64,000 nt of DNA from Phalacrocorax aristotelis (lineage: Eukaryota > Chordata > Aves > Suliformes > Phalacrocoracidae), in contig NC_134310.1 in the NCBI RefSeq assembly GCF_949628215.1, positions 9,499,401 to 9,563,400 on the forward strand. The letters are read 5' to 3'. Shown one piece after another: positions 36,101 to 46,280 of this stretch. Under the pieces are notes generated by a model. The model was not told the DNA's origin and did no database searches. It saw only the letters and a program-made list of their open reading frames with translations. Numbering within the stretch: the stretch's first letter is position 1; the number at the start of each line of letters is the position of its first letter. The translations under genes were made by a program, and so were the position numbers.

Positions 36101-39100
36101 TCCCTGCCGCAGTCAGTCAGTCAGTGCGTCAGAGACTGACTGAGTGACTGACTGACTCCCTGCAGCAGTCAGTCCGTCAGTGCGTCAGAGACGGACTGAC
36201 TGACTGACTCCCTGCCGCAGTCAGTCAGTGCGTCAGAGACTGACTGACTGACTGACTGACTCCCTGCCGCAGTCAGTCAGTGCGTCAGAGAGGGACTGAC
36301 TGACTGACTGACTCCCTGCCACAGTCAGTCAGTGCATCAGAGACTGACTGACTGATGCCCTGCCGCAGTCAGTCAGTCCGTCAGAGAGTGTCTGACTCCC
36401 AGCCGCAGTCAGTCAGTGCGTCAGAGACTTACTGACTCCCTGCCGCAGTCAGTCAGTCCGTCAGAGACTGACTGAGTGACTAACTGACTCCCTGCCGCAG
36501 TCAGTCCGTCAGTGCGTCAGAGACGGACTTACTGAATGACAGACTCCCTGCCGCAGTCAGTCAGTGCGTCAGAGATGGACTTACTGAGTGACTGACTCCC
36601 TGCCACAGTCAGTCAGTTCGTCAGAGACTGACTGACTGACTGACTGACTCCCTGCCGCAGTCAGTCAGTTCGTCAGAGACTGACTGACTGACTGACTCCC
36701 TGCCGCAGACAGTCAGTCCGTCAGAGACTGTGTGACTCCCTGCCGCAGTCAGTCAGTCCGTCTTAGACTGACTGAGTCACTGACTGACTGACTCCCTGCC
36801 GCAGTCAGTCAGTCAGTGCGTCAGAGACTGACTGAGTCACTGACTGACTCCATGCCGCAGTCAGTCAGTCAATCCGTCAGAGACTGACTGAGTCACTGAC
36901 TCACTGACTCCCTGCCGCAGTCAGTCAGTCAGTCCGTCAGAGACTGACTGAGTCACTGACTGACTCCGTGCCGCAGTCAGTCAGTCAGTCCGTCAGAGAC
37001 AGACTGAGTCACTGACTGACTCCCTGCCGCAGTCAGTCAGTCAGTCCGTCAGAGACTGACTGACTCCCTGCTGCAGTCAGACAGTCAGTCAGAGACTGAC
37101 TGACTCCCTGCCGCAGTCACTCATTCCGTCAGAGACTGACTGAGTGACTCCCTGCTGCAGTCAGTTAGTCAGTCCATCAGAGACTGATGGACTGAGTGAC
37201 TCCCTACCACATTCAGTCCGTCACTACGTCACAGACTAACTGACTGAGTGACTCCCTGCCGCAGTCAGTCTGTCAGTGCGTCACAGACTGACTGACTGAC
37301 TGACTCCGTGCCGCAGTCAGTCAGTGCGTCAGAGAGTGACTGACTGACTCCCTGCCGCAGTCAGTCAGTCCGTCAGAGACTGTCTGACTCCCAGCCGCAG
37401 TCAGTCAGTGCGTCAGAGACTTACTGACTCCCTGCCGCAGTCAGTCAGTCAGTCCATCAGAGACTGACTGAGTCACTGACTGACTGACTCCCTGCTGCAG
37501 TCAGTCCGTCAGTGCGTCAGAGACTGACAGACTGACTGACTGACTCCCTGCCGCAGTCAGTCAGTGCATCAGAGACGGATGGACTGACTCCCTGCCGCAG
37601 TCAGTCTGTCAGTGCGTCAGAGACGGATGGACTGACTGACTGACTCCCTGCCGCAGACAGTCCGTCACTGCGTCAGAGAAGGACTGACTGACTGACTCCC
37701 AGCCGCAGACAGTCAGTCCGTCAGAGACTGTGTGACTCCCTGCCGCAGTCAGTCCGTCAGAGACTGACTGAGTCACTGACTGACTGACTCCCTGCCGCAG
37801 TCAGTCAGTCAGTCCGTCAGAGACTGACTGAGTCACTGACTGACTGACTCCCTGCCGCAGTCAGTCAGTCAGTCTGTCAGAGACTAAGTCACTGACTGAC
37901 TGACTCCCTGCCGCAGTCAGTCAGTCAGTGTGTCAGAGACTGACTGAGTGACTGACTGACTCCCTGCCGCAGTCAGTCCGTCAGTGCGTCAGAGACGGAC
38001 TGACTGACTGACTCCCTGCCGCAGTCAGTCAGTGCGTCAGAGACTGACTGACTGACTGACTGACTCCCTGCCGCAGTCAGTCAGTGCGTCAGAGAGGGAC
38101 TGACTGACTGACTGACTCCCTGCCGCAGTCAGTCAATGCGTCAGAGACTGACTGACTGACTGACTGACTCCCTGCCGCAGTCAGTCAGTGCATCAGAGAC
38201 TGACTGAGTCACTGACTGACTCCCTGCCGCAGTCAGTCAGTCAGTGCGTCAGAGACTGACTGAGTCACTGACTGACTCCCTGCCGCAGTCAGTCAGTCAG
38301 TCCGTCAGAGACTGACTGACTCCCTGCTGCAGTCAGTCAGTCAGTCCGTCAGAGACTGACTGAGTCACTGAATGACGGACTCCCTGCCGCAGTCAGTCAG
38401 TCCGTCAGAGACTGACTGAGTCACTGACTGACTGACTCCCTGCCGCAGTCAGTCAGTCAGTCCGTCAGAGACTGACTGACTGACTCCCTGCCGCAGTCAG
38501 TCAGTGCGTCAGAGACAGATGGACTGACTGACTGACTCCCTGCCGCAGTCAGTCCGTCACTGCGTCAGAGAAGGACTGACTGACTGACTCCCAGCCGCAG
38601 ACAGTCAGTCCGTCAGAGACTGTGTGACTCCCTGCCGCAGTCAGTCAGTCCGTCAGAGACTGACTGAGTCACTGACTGACTGACTCCCTCCCGCAGTCAG
38701 TCAGTCAGTCCGTCAGAGACTGACTGAGTCACTGACTGACTGACTCCCTGCCCTAGTCAGTCAGTCAGTCGGTCAGAGACTGAGCCACTGACTGACTGAC
38801 TCCCTGCCGCAGTCAGTCAGTCAGTCCGTCAGAGACTGACTGAGTCACTGACTGACGGACTCCCTGCCGCAGTCAGTCAGTCAGTCCGTCAGGGACTGAC
38901 TGAGTCACTGACTGACTGACTCCCTGCCACAGTCAGTCAGTCAGTGCGTCAGAGACTGACTGAGTGACTGACTGACTCCCTGCCGCAGTCAGTCCGTCAG
39001 TGCGTCAGAGACTGACTGAGTGACTGACTCCCTGCCGCAGTCAGTCAGTGCGTCAGAGACTGACTGACTGATTGACTGACTCCCTGCCGCAGTCAGTCAG

Positions 39101-39743
39101 TCAGTCCGTCAGAGACTGAGTCACTGACTGACTGACTCCCTGCCACAGTCAGTCAGTGCGTCAGAGACTGACTGACTGACTGACTGACTCCCTGCCGCAG
39201 TCAGTCAGTTAGTCTGTCAGAGACTGAGTCACTGACTGACTGACTCCCTGCCGCAGTAACTCAGTCCGTCAGAGACTGACTGACTCCCTGCCGCAGTCAG
39301 TCAGTCAGTCCGTCAGAGACTGAGTCACTGACTGACTGACTCCCTGCCGCAGTCAGTCAGTCAGTGCGTCAGAGACTGACTGAGTGACTGACTGACTCCC
39401 TGCCGCAGTTAGTCAGTGCGTCAGAGACTGACTGACTGACTGAATGACTCCCTGCCGCAGACAGTCAGTCCGTCAGAGACTGTGTGACTCCCTGCCGCAG
39501 TCAGTCAGTCCGTCTTAGACTGACTGAGTCACTGACTGACGGACTCCCTGCCGCAGTCAGTCAGTCAGTCCGTCAGAGACTGACTGAATCACTGACTGAC
39601 TCCGTGCCGCAGTCAGTCAGTCCGTCAGAGACTGAATCACTGACTGACTCCCTGCCGCAGTCAGTCAGTCAGTCCGTCAGAGACTGACTGACTCCCTGGT
39701 GCAGTCAGTCAGTCAGTCCATCAGAGACTGACTGACTCCCTGC

Positions 39744-39748
39744 CGCAG
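39744..39748. repeat. Target-site duplication of ERV-2, left copy
   Basis: CGCAG lies before the 5' LTR and is repeated at 46281-46285 after the 3' LTR. It differs from the CAGTG of ERV-1, so the two proviruses are separate insertions. Confidence 0.9.
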
Positions 39749-40252
39749 TGTGCTGGTTTTGGCTGAGAAGGGGTTAATTCTCCTCACTGTGGGGGTCAGC
39801 TACCTTTCCAGCTTCCCGCGCTCTGCCGCGTGGCGTGGCAGGGGGGGCTGGGAGGGGCAGGGCCATGGTGGGGGCGGCTGACCCCGACTGGCCAATGGCA
39901 GGTTCATTCCATACCATGTGACACCATGACCAGTATATTGAGAGGGGGGCAGTGGCAGCGCGCGGGCGGCGCGGCGTCGGGTCGGCGGGCGGCGAGCGGC
40001 TGCGGCGCGTGCGGTTTGTTCCGGCGGTTCGTTCCCCCTCTCCCCTCCCCTCCCTTCCCCCCTCCCCCGGGGCTTTGCGCCTCTCGTTGTTCTCCTTCAC
40101 ATTGCATTTCTACTGTTGTTTCTTTTAATTTTCATTATTAAACTGTTCTTATCCCAACCCACGAGCGTTACCCTTCTGATTCTCTCCCCCATCTACCGGT
40201 GGGGGAGTGAGCGAGCGACTGTGTGGGGCTGAGCTGCCGCTAAACCACGACA
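39749..40252 (+). repeat. ERV-2 5' LTR
   Basis: This 504-bp LTR runs from TGTGCTGG to CACGACA. It carries CCAAT, a TATA-like element, CpG-rich core, C/T-rich tract and ATTAAA in the order of ERV-1. It has one extra A (GAGAGGGGGG near 39940), shared with the 3' LTR. Confidence 0.93.
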
Positions 40253-40259
40253 GTCTTTT

Positions 40260-40277
40260 TGGCGCCCAACGTGGGGC
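40260..40277 (+). promoter_or_regulatory. ERV-2 primer-binding site, tRNA-Lys1,2 type
   Basis: TGGCGCCCAACGTGGGGC lies 7 nt after the LTR, the same as in ERV-1. Confidence 0.85.
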
Positions 40278-40317
40278 ACGAGGGTTGGAGATAACAACAG
40301 CTGCTGGTCACAGCACC

Positions 40318-42186
40318 ATGTTGTCCTTTTTGCAGTGGGTGTTAAAAATCGGTGTTGGTTGTTTGAGTCTGCTGTGTTCTGCTGTGATTAGTAATGTTTT
40401 GCCTACGAGATTTGTTATACAAACACTCGTTTTCAGCTTTACCTGGTATTTGGGGTTTTTGCTGAAACCGTTACTGTACTTCGGATACCACCTTGTTGAG
40501 GCAATTAGCAATTATACCTCCTCCTCTGAGAGATTTTATATGGAGGAAATACAGAATAATACCTTTGCAACTTTGTTCTATGATGTCTGTGCCTTTGTTA
40601 CAACAACGTTTTTGTATCTTGAACATCCTTGGGTGGTTAAGGTGCAGTCATTGTTAGTTTTTGGGCATGTTGTTTTGGTTTTGACTAAGCAACTTAAGAA
40701 TATCACCCAGAAATCTGCCCCGAGGCTTGATAGTTACGAGTGGCAGGGCATGTGGGATAGCATGGGCAAATACCTAGGGCAGTGGGCACCCCCAGTGTTT
40801 TGGAGTTTCACCCCCGAGCAAGTGCAGAATCCTAAAAAACTAGTAGAATATTTGGAGAAAGTATGTTGTTACGCTGGGAACTCCAGAGAGACACAGATAA
40901 CTGCAACGTGCTGGGGTCTGGCCCATGCATACCGAGCCCTGCTCAACAGTATTCAGTGCCCCCAGGGGGAAGAGAATGTCTCTGGATTGAAATGCAAAGT
41001 GACTGGCACTGTAGACAATCCAGCCCTGACAACAGGCACTGCAGCCACTCAAACCCCCACAACAAGTACCGGAGCTAGCTCAGAAAATAAACCCGTACCA
41101 GTATCAGTTGCCCCCATACATAAGACGAAATATTGGAAGCGGACATCAACCCGTTTAGAACGGGATGATGAAGAACCAGGGCCATCGCGGGGAGAGGAGG
41201 GAGAAGTAATAAATGAAATAGAGACCACCCGATCTCTGTCCTTAAGCGAGTTGCGAGATATGCGAAAAGATTATAGCCGTCGTTCAGGTGAGCACATTGT
41301 CACCTGGCTGCTCCGATGCTGGGATAATGGGGCCAGTAGCCTGGAACTAGAGGGAAAAGAAGCCAAACAATTGGGATCCCTTTCTGGGGAAGGGGGCGTT
41401 GACAAAGCAATTGGAAAAAAACCACAAGCCCTCAGCCTCTGGAGGCGACTCCTGTCTGGAGTGAAGGAAAGGTATCCCTTTAAAGAAGATGTTACATATC
41501 GCCCAGGAAAATGGACAACTATGGAGAAAGGCATCCAGTATCTCAGGGAATTAGCTGTGTTTGAGGTGATTTATGGTGACCTGGATGATCAACGGTCATC
41601 CAAAGATCCAGATGAAGCCGAGTGCACACGACCCATGTGGCGGAAGTTTGTACGGAGCGCACCATCTTCGCATGCAAACTCATTGGCAGTGATGTCCTGG
41701 AAAGATGACGAGACACCAACGGTGGCAGAGGTGATAGATAGGCTCCGGGATTATGACACAAATATCTCTTCCTCGCTTGTCTCTGCTGTGGAGAAACTAT
41801 CCCAAGAGGTCCAGCAACTCAAAGAAGATCTGTCCTACTCCCCACCTCGACAGAGCAGTGTCTCAGCTGTTAGGAATAAGCGTCCTTTGGCTCAAAGAAG
41901 GGGATACACACCACGGGCCACCCTATGGTTCTACCTGCGTGACCACGGAGAGGACATGATGAGGTGGGATGGCAAGCCTACTTCGACCCTACAGGCACGA
42001 GTACATGAACTGCAAGGAAGAACAGTCACTCAGGGAGGCTCTTCCAGGAAAGCTGCTGCTCCAGTTTCCAGCGAGCAAGTCCCCAGACAGAGGAGTAGAA
42101 GCGCAGATTTTATTTCTAAGTGTAATAGAGGGACTCCTGATTCACATTTACAGGAAGTGAGTTGTGACTGCCATGATCAGGACTAG
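40318..42186 (+). CDS. gag: ERV-2 gag-position protein with hydrophobic N terminus
   Basis: This intact 622-residue frame has the same ATG context (AGCACCATG) as ERV-1. Domain order matches: four hydrophobic segments within residues 1-125, a possible capsid-like helical region at about 310-475, a coiled coil near 476-506, a basic tail, and no zinc knuckle. Against ERV-1 it has D for G at 233 and V for A at 328, plus a few silent changes. It ends in UAG, with pol continuing in phase. A hydrophobic multi-span start is odd for Gag, which normally reaches membranes through myristate and a basic patch. It may instead be a membrane-embedded matrix or a fused leader. Function is unproven. Confidence 0.7.
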   Translation: MLSFLQWVLKIGVGCLSLLCSAVISNVLPTRFVIQTLVFSFTWYLGFLLKPLLYFGYHLVEAISNYTSSSERFYMEEIQNNTFATLFYDVCAFVTTTFLYLEHPWVVKVQSLLVFGHVVLVLTKQLKNITQKSAPRLDSYEWQGMWDSMGKYLGQWAPPVFWSFTPEQVQNPKKLVEYLEKVCCYAGNSRETQITATCWGLAHAYRALLNSIQCPQGEENVSGLKCKVTGTVDNPALTTGTAATQTPTTSTGASSENKPVPVSVAPIHKTKYWKRTSTRLERDDEEPGPSRGEEGEVINEIETTRSLSLSELRDMRKDYSRRSGEHIVTWLLRCWDNGASSLELEGKEAKQLGSLSGEGGVDKAIGKKPQALSLWRRLLSGVKERYPFKEDVTYRPGKWTTMEKGIQYLRELAVFEVIYGDLDDQRSSKDPDEAECTRPMWRKFVRSAPSSHANSLAVMSWKDDETPTVAEVIDRLRDYDTNISSSLVSAVEKLSQEVQQLKEDLSYSPPRQSSVSAVRNKRPLAQRRGYTPRATLWFYLRDHGEDMMRWDGKPTSTLQARVHELQGRTVTQGGSSRKAAAPVSSEQVPRQRSRSADFISKCNRGTPDSHLQEVSCDCHDQD

Positions 42187-42214
42187 AGGGGCCCTGCCTC
42201 CAGCCGGGTGGAGG
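42184..42214 (+). promoter_or_regulatory. ERV-2 gag-pol UAG readthrough site with hairpin
   Basis: UAG at 42184-42186 is followed after 10 nt by CCTCCA (42197-42202), loop GCCGGG and TGGAGG (42209-42214). Because both flanking frames are intact in this copy, the UAG is the only barrier to a Gag-Pol fusion. CCGG in the loop could also pair with CCGG in the ACCGGGC just downstream, but only over 4 bp. Confidence 0.65.
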
Positions 42215-45200
42215 AAAGGGATAACCGGGCTTACTGGACTGTGTGGATCCGATGGCCTGGCACGTCCGACCCACAGGAGTATAAAGCTTTAGTGGACACC
42301 GGCGCACAGTGCACCTTAATGCCATCAAACTATATAGGGGCAGAACCCATCAGCATTGCTGGAGTGACAGGGGGATCCCAAGAGCTAACTGTATTGGAGG
42401 CCGAAGTGAGCCTAACTGGCAATGAGTGGCAGAAGCACCCCATTGTGACTGGCCCAGAGGCTCCGTGCATCCTTGGTATAGACTACCTCAGGAGAGGGTA
42501 TTTCAAGGACCCAAAAGGTTACAAGTGGGCTTTTGGTGTAGCTGCCTTGGAGACGGAGGAAACTGAACAGCTGTCTACCTTGCCCGGTCTCTCAAAGGAC
42601 CCTTCTGTGGTGGGGTTGCTGAAGGTCAAAGAACAACAGGTGCCAATCGCCACCACAACAGTGCACCGGCGGCAATATCGCACCAACAGAGACTCTCTGA
42701 TCCCCATCCATAAACTCATTCACCAACTGAGGAGCCAAGGAGTCATCAGTAAGACCCACTCACCCTTTAACAGTCCCATATGGCCAGTCCGGAAGTCTAA
42801 TGGAGAGTGGAGACTAACAGTAGACTATCGTGGCCTGAATGAAGTCACTCCACCGTTGAGTGCTGCTGTGCCAGACATGCTAGAACTTCAATACGAACTG
42901 GAGTCAAAGGCGGCCAAGTGGTATGCCACAATTGATATTGCTAATGCATTCTTCTCAATCCCTCTGGCAGCAGAGTGCAGGCCACAGTTTGCTTTCACAT
43001 GGAGGGGCGTCCAGTACACCTGGAATCGACTGCCCCAGGGGTGGAAACACAGTCCTACCATTTGCCATGGACTGATTCAGACTGTACTGGAACAGGGAGA
43101 AGCTCCAGAACACCTTCAATACATTGATGACATCATTGTGTGGGGCAGCACAGCAGAAGAAGTTTTTGAGAAAGGTGAGAAAATAGTCCAAATCCTTCTG
43201 AAAGCTGGTTTTGCCATAAAACAAAGTAAGGTGAAGGGACCTGCACGAGAAATCCAGTTCTTAGGAATTAAATGGCAAGACGGTCGTCGTCAGATTCCAA
43301 TGGATGTGATCAACAAAATAGCAGCCATGTCTCCACCAACTAGCAAAAAGGAAACACAAGCTTTCTTGGGCGTTGTGGGTTTTTGGAGAATGCATATTCC
43401 AAATTACAGTCTGATCGTGAGCCCTCTCTATCAAGTGACCCGGAAAAAGAATGATTTCAAATGGGGCCCTGAGCAACGACAAGCCTTTGAACAGATTAAA
43501 CGAGAAATAGTCCATGCAGTAGCTCTTGGGCCAGTCCGGGCAGGACAAGATGTAAAAAATGTGCTCTACACTGCAGCCGGGGAGAATGGCCCTACCTGGA
43601 GTCTCTGGCAGAAAGCACCTGGGGAGACCCGGGGTCGACCCCTAGGGTTTTGGAGTCGGGGATACAGAGGGTCTGAAGCCCGCTATACTCCAACTGAAAA
43701 AGAGATATTGGCAGCATATGAAGGGGTTCGAGCTGCTTCAGAAGTGGTTGGTACTGAAGCACAGTTGCTCCTGGCACCCCGACTGCCAGTGCTGGGCTGG
43801 ATGTTCAAAGGAAACATCCCCTCTACACACCATGCAACTGATGCTACGTGGAGTAAATGGGTTGCACTGATCACCCAGCGGGCTCGAGTAGGAAACCCCA
43901 GTCGCCCAGGAATCTTGGAAGTGATTATGGACTGGCCAGAAGGCAAAGATTTTGGATTATCACCAGAGGAGGAGGTGACACGTGCTGAAGAAGCCCCACT
44001 GTATAACAAACTGCCAGAAGATGAGAAGCAATATGCCCTGTTCACTGATGGGTCCTGTCGCCTTGTGGGAAAGCACCGGAGATGGAAGGCTGCTGTATGG
44101 AGTCCTACACGACAAGTAGCAGAAACTGCTGAAGGAGAAGGTGAATCGAGCCAGTTTGCAGAGGTAAAGGCCATCCAGCTGGCCTTAGACATCGCTGAAC
44201 GGGAAAAGTGGCCAGTGCTCTATCTCTATACTGACTCCTGGATGGTGGCAAATGCCCTGTGGGGCTGGCTGCAGCAATGGAAGCAAAGCAACTGGCAGCG
44301 CAGAGGCAAACCCATCTGGGCTGCCACATTGTGGCAAGATATTGCTGCCCGGGTAGAGAAACTGGTTGTAAAGGTACGGCATGTGGATGCTCACGTCCCC
44401 AAGAGTCGGGCCACTGAAGAACATCGAAACAACCAGCAGGTAGATCGGGCTGCCAAGATTGAAGTGGCTGAGGTGGATCTGGACTGGCAGCATAAGGGTG
44501 AACTATTTCTAGCTCGGTGGGCCCATGACACCTCAGGCCATCAAGGGAGAGATGCAACATACAGGTGGGCTCGTGATCGAGGGGTGGACTTGACCATGGG
44601 TATTATTGCACAGGTTATCCACGAATGTGACACATGCGCTGCAATCAAGCAAGCGAAGCGGGTAAAGCCTCTGTGGTATGGGGGACGATGGCTGAAATAT
44701 AAATATGGGGAGGCCTGGCAAATTGACTATATCACACTCCCACAGACCCGCCAAGGCAAGCGCCATGTGCTTACAATGGTAGAAACAACGACTGGCTGGC
44801 TGGAAACATATCCTGTCCCCCACGCCACTGCCCGGAACACTATCCTGGGTCTTGAGAAACAAGTCCTGTGGCGACATGGCACCCCAGAGAGGATTGAGTC
44901 AGACAATGGGACTCATTTCCGAAATAGCCTCATAGACACCTGGGCCAAAGAGCACGGCATTGAGTGGGTGTATCACATCCCCTATCACGCACCAGCCTCT
45001 GGGAAAATTGAAAGGTACAATGGACTGTTAAAAACCACACTGAGAGCAATGGGGGGTGGGACATTCAAGCACTGGGATACACATTTAGCAAAAGCCACGT
45101 GGTTAGTCAACACGAGGGGATCTGCCAACCGAGCTGGCCCTGCCCAGTCAGAAATCCTACATACTGTGGAAGGGGATAGAGTCCCTGTAGTGCACACAAA

Positions 45201-45372
45201 AAGTATGCTGGGCAAAACAGTCTGGGTTCTTCCTGCCTCTGGCAAAGGCAAACCCATTCGTGGGATTGTTTTTGCTCGAGGACCTGGGTGCACTTGGTGG
45301 GTGATGCGGGAGGATGGAGAAATCCGATGTGTGCCTCAAGGGGATTTGATTTTGGGTGAAAACAGTCAATGA
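42187..45372 (+). CDS. pol: ERV-2 pro-pol polyprotein, reached through the UAG
   Basis: This is 1061 sense codons in the gag phase; no AUG opens it, so expression would need readthrough. Domains in order: aspartic protease (VDTGAQ); RT with LPQGW and YIDD at 43120-43131; RNase H with FTDGS, FAEVKA and YTDS; integrase with HHCC (HDTSGH, CDTC), D,D-35-E (QIDY, SDNG, KIERYNG) and a complete C-terminal domain ending near VPQGDLILG. All expected catalytic residues are visible. The five-A run at 45030-45034 keeps the integrase C terminus in frame, unlike ERV-1. One residue before RNase H differs from ERV-1 (LPEDEK here, LPADEK there). No dUTPase follows integrase, although mammalian ERV-L elements often have one. 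Confidence 0.92.
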   Translation, partial: RGPASSRVEERDNRAYWTVWIRWPGTSDPQEYKALVDTGAQCTLMPSNYIGAEPISIAGVTGGSQELTVLEAEVSLTGNEWQKHPIVTGPEAPCILGIDYLRRGYFKDPKGYKWAFGVAALETEETEQLSTLPGLSKDPSVVGLLKVKEQQVPIATTTVHRRQYRTNRDSLIPIHKLIHQLRSQGVISKTHSPFNSPIWPVRKSNGEWRLTVDYRGLNEVTPPLSAAVPDMLELQYELESKAAKWYATIDIANAFFSIPLAAECRPQFAFTWRGVQYTWNRLPQGWKHSPTICHGLIQTVLEQGEAPEHLQYIDDIIVWGSTAEEVFEKGEKIVQILLKAGFAIKQSKVKGPAREIQFLGIKWQDGRRQIPMDVINKIAAMSPPTSKKETQAFLGVVGFWRMHIPNYSLIVSPLYQVTRKKNDFKWGPEQRQAFEQIKREIVHAVALGPVRAGQDVKNVLYTAAGENGPTWSLWQKAPGETRGRPLGFWSRGYRGSEARYTPTEKEILAAYEGVRAASEVVGTEAQLLLAPRLPVLGWMFKGNIPSTHHATDATWSKWVALITQRARVGNPSRPGILEVIMDWPEGKDFGLSPEEEVTRAEEAPLYNKLPEDEKQYALFTDGSCRLVGKHRRWKAAVWSPTRQVAETAEGEGESSQFAEVKAIQLALDIAEREKWPVLYLYTDSWMVANALWGWLQQWKQSNWQRRGKPIWAATLWQDIAARVEKLVVKVRHVDAHVPKSRATEEHRNNQQVDRAAKIEVAEVDLDWQHKGELFLARWAHDTSGHQGRDATYRWARDRGVDLTMGIIAQVIHECDTCAAIKQAKRVKPLWYGGRWLKYKYGEAWQIDYITLPQTRQGKRHVLTMVETTTGWLETYPVPHATARNTILGLEKQVLWRHGTPERIESDNGTHFRNSLIDTWAKEHGIEWVYHIPYHAPASGKIERYNGLLKTTLRAMGGGTFKHWDTHLAKATWLVNTRGSANRAGPAQSEILHTVEGDRVPVVHTKSMLGKTVWVLPASGKGKPIRGIVFARGPGCTWWVMREDGEIRCVPQGDLILGENSQ

Positions 45373-45758
45373 ACTGAATGGCACAATGTGAACTGCTATA
45401 TAATATTGTGTGTCACCTCTGTGTTGTATCAATGATATCAGAGTACGAGCCTCCCAACCCATGGAAGATCAACTATGAAACAAGCCGTGCAGCAGTGATG
45501 GAACGATGACTGACTCGGTATGCAGCAACCCAACGCCACACACCATCTCTCCCACCCGGAAAGACTGATACAACAGATGGAGCCCAGAGTCATGGACTGC
45601 GTGAACTCAATGGACATTTTAATGGACATTTTACAGGGAAGATCCATGAACTAAGGGAATGATGTCTGTGTATTATGTTAAAGGACGGGAAGGGGAGGGG
45701 TGGTGGTTGGTACGGTTGTATTGCATCATATGGGACCTGGGCATGGTGTAAGTGGTAT
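45373..45758 (+). other. ERV-2 3' untranslated region, no env
   Basis: 386 bp with no env-like frame. It is nearly identical to ERV-1 (one C/T change seen in the GGACGGGAAGGGG stretch). Confidence 0.8.
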
Positions 45759-45776
45759 GGAATAAGGGGTGGAGAA
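45759..45776 (+). promoter_or_regulatory. ERV-2 polypurine tract
   Basis: GGAATAAGGGGTGGAGAA abuts the 3' LTR, identical to ERV-1. Confidence 0.8.
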
Positions 45777-46280
45777 TGTGCTGGTTTTGGCTGAGAAGGG
45801 GTTAATTCTCCTCACTGTGGGGGTCAGCTACCTTTCCAGCTTCCCGCGCTCTGCCGCGTGGCGTGGCAGGGGGGGCTGGGAGGGGCAGGGCCATGGTGGG
45901 GGCGGCTGACCCCGACTGGCCAATGGCAGGTTCATTCCATACCATGTGACACCATGACCAGTATATTGAGAGGGGGGCAGTGGCAGCGCGCGGGCGGCGC
46001 GGCGTCGGGTCGGCGGGCGGCGAGCGGCTGCGGCGCGTGCGGTTTGTTCCGGCGGTTCGTTCCCCCTCTCCCCTCCCCTCCCTTCCCCCCTCCCCCGGGG
46101 CTTTGCGCCTCTCGTTGTTCTCCTTCACATTGCATTTCTACTGTTGTTTCTTTTAATTTTCATTATTAAACTGTTCTTATCCCAACCCACGAGCGTTACC
46201 CTTCTGATTCTCTCCCCCATCTACCGGTGGGGGAGTGAGCGAGCGACTGTGTGGGGCTGAGCTGCCGCTAAACCACGACA
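45777..46280 (+). repeat. ERV-2 3' LTR
   Basis: This 504-bp copy is identical by eye to 39749-40252, including the extra A that separates ERV-2 from ERV-1. It is followed by the CGCAG target duplication. Confidence 0.93.

Larger units (their letters stand above)
13828..39748. repeat. CAGT/GACT satellite array, central block
   Basis: This is 25.9 kb of the same satellite with no gene or other element inside. Its first 1.25 kb (to about 15080) is the continuation of the block that ERV-1 interrupts and resembles 3333 to about 4625. From about 15.1 to 25 kb the units are more mixed. From 25 to 33 kb multi-kilobase repeats are clear (separate entry). A rarer variant, CCGCAGTAACTCAG, occurs at 33931 and 39251, 5320 bp apart. 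Frames of about 65 residues with SVSPSETD-like repeats are products of the periodicity. The block ends at the ERV-2 target duplication. Confidence 0.97.
39749..46280 (+). mobile_element. ERV-2: full-length ERV-L-like provirus, coding frames open
   Basis: This 6532-bp provirus has the architecture of ERV-1. Both LTRs are 504 bp and look identical, with a 5-bp CGCAG duplication. The gag-position frame and pro-pol frame are uninterrupted apart from the shared in-frame UAG between them. No env is present, so spread would be intracellular or need help in trans. Similarity to ERV-1 is very high, but distinct target duplications and LTR-specific indels rule out a simple segmental copy. Whether it is expressed or mobile cannot be read from the sequence. 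Confidence 0.94.

Noticed and set aside
18409..39687. Open frames of about 65 residues in the satellite (18409-18612, 39484-39687)
   Set aside because: They are low-complexity SVSPSETD-type repeats that arise from the 4-bp periodicity and have no start context or homologues I recognise.
7299..46280. ERV-1 and ERV-2 as one segmental duplication
   Set aside because: Their target duplications differ (CAGTG and CGCAG), each LTR pair shares its own indel state, and flanking satellite is not co-duplicated at the same junctions.
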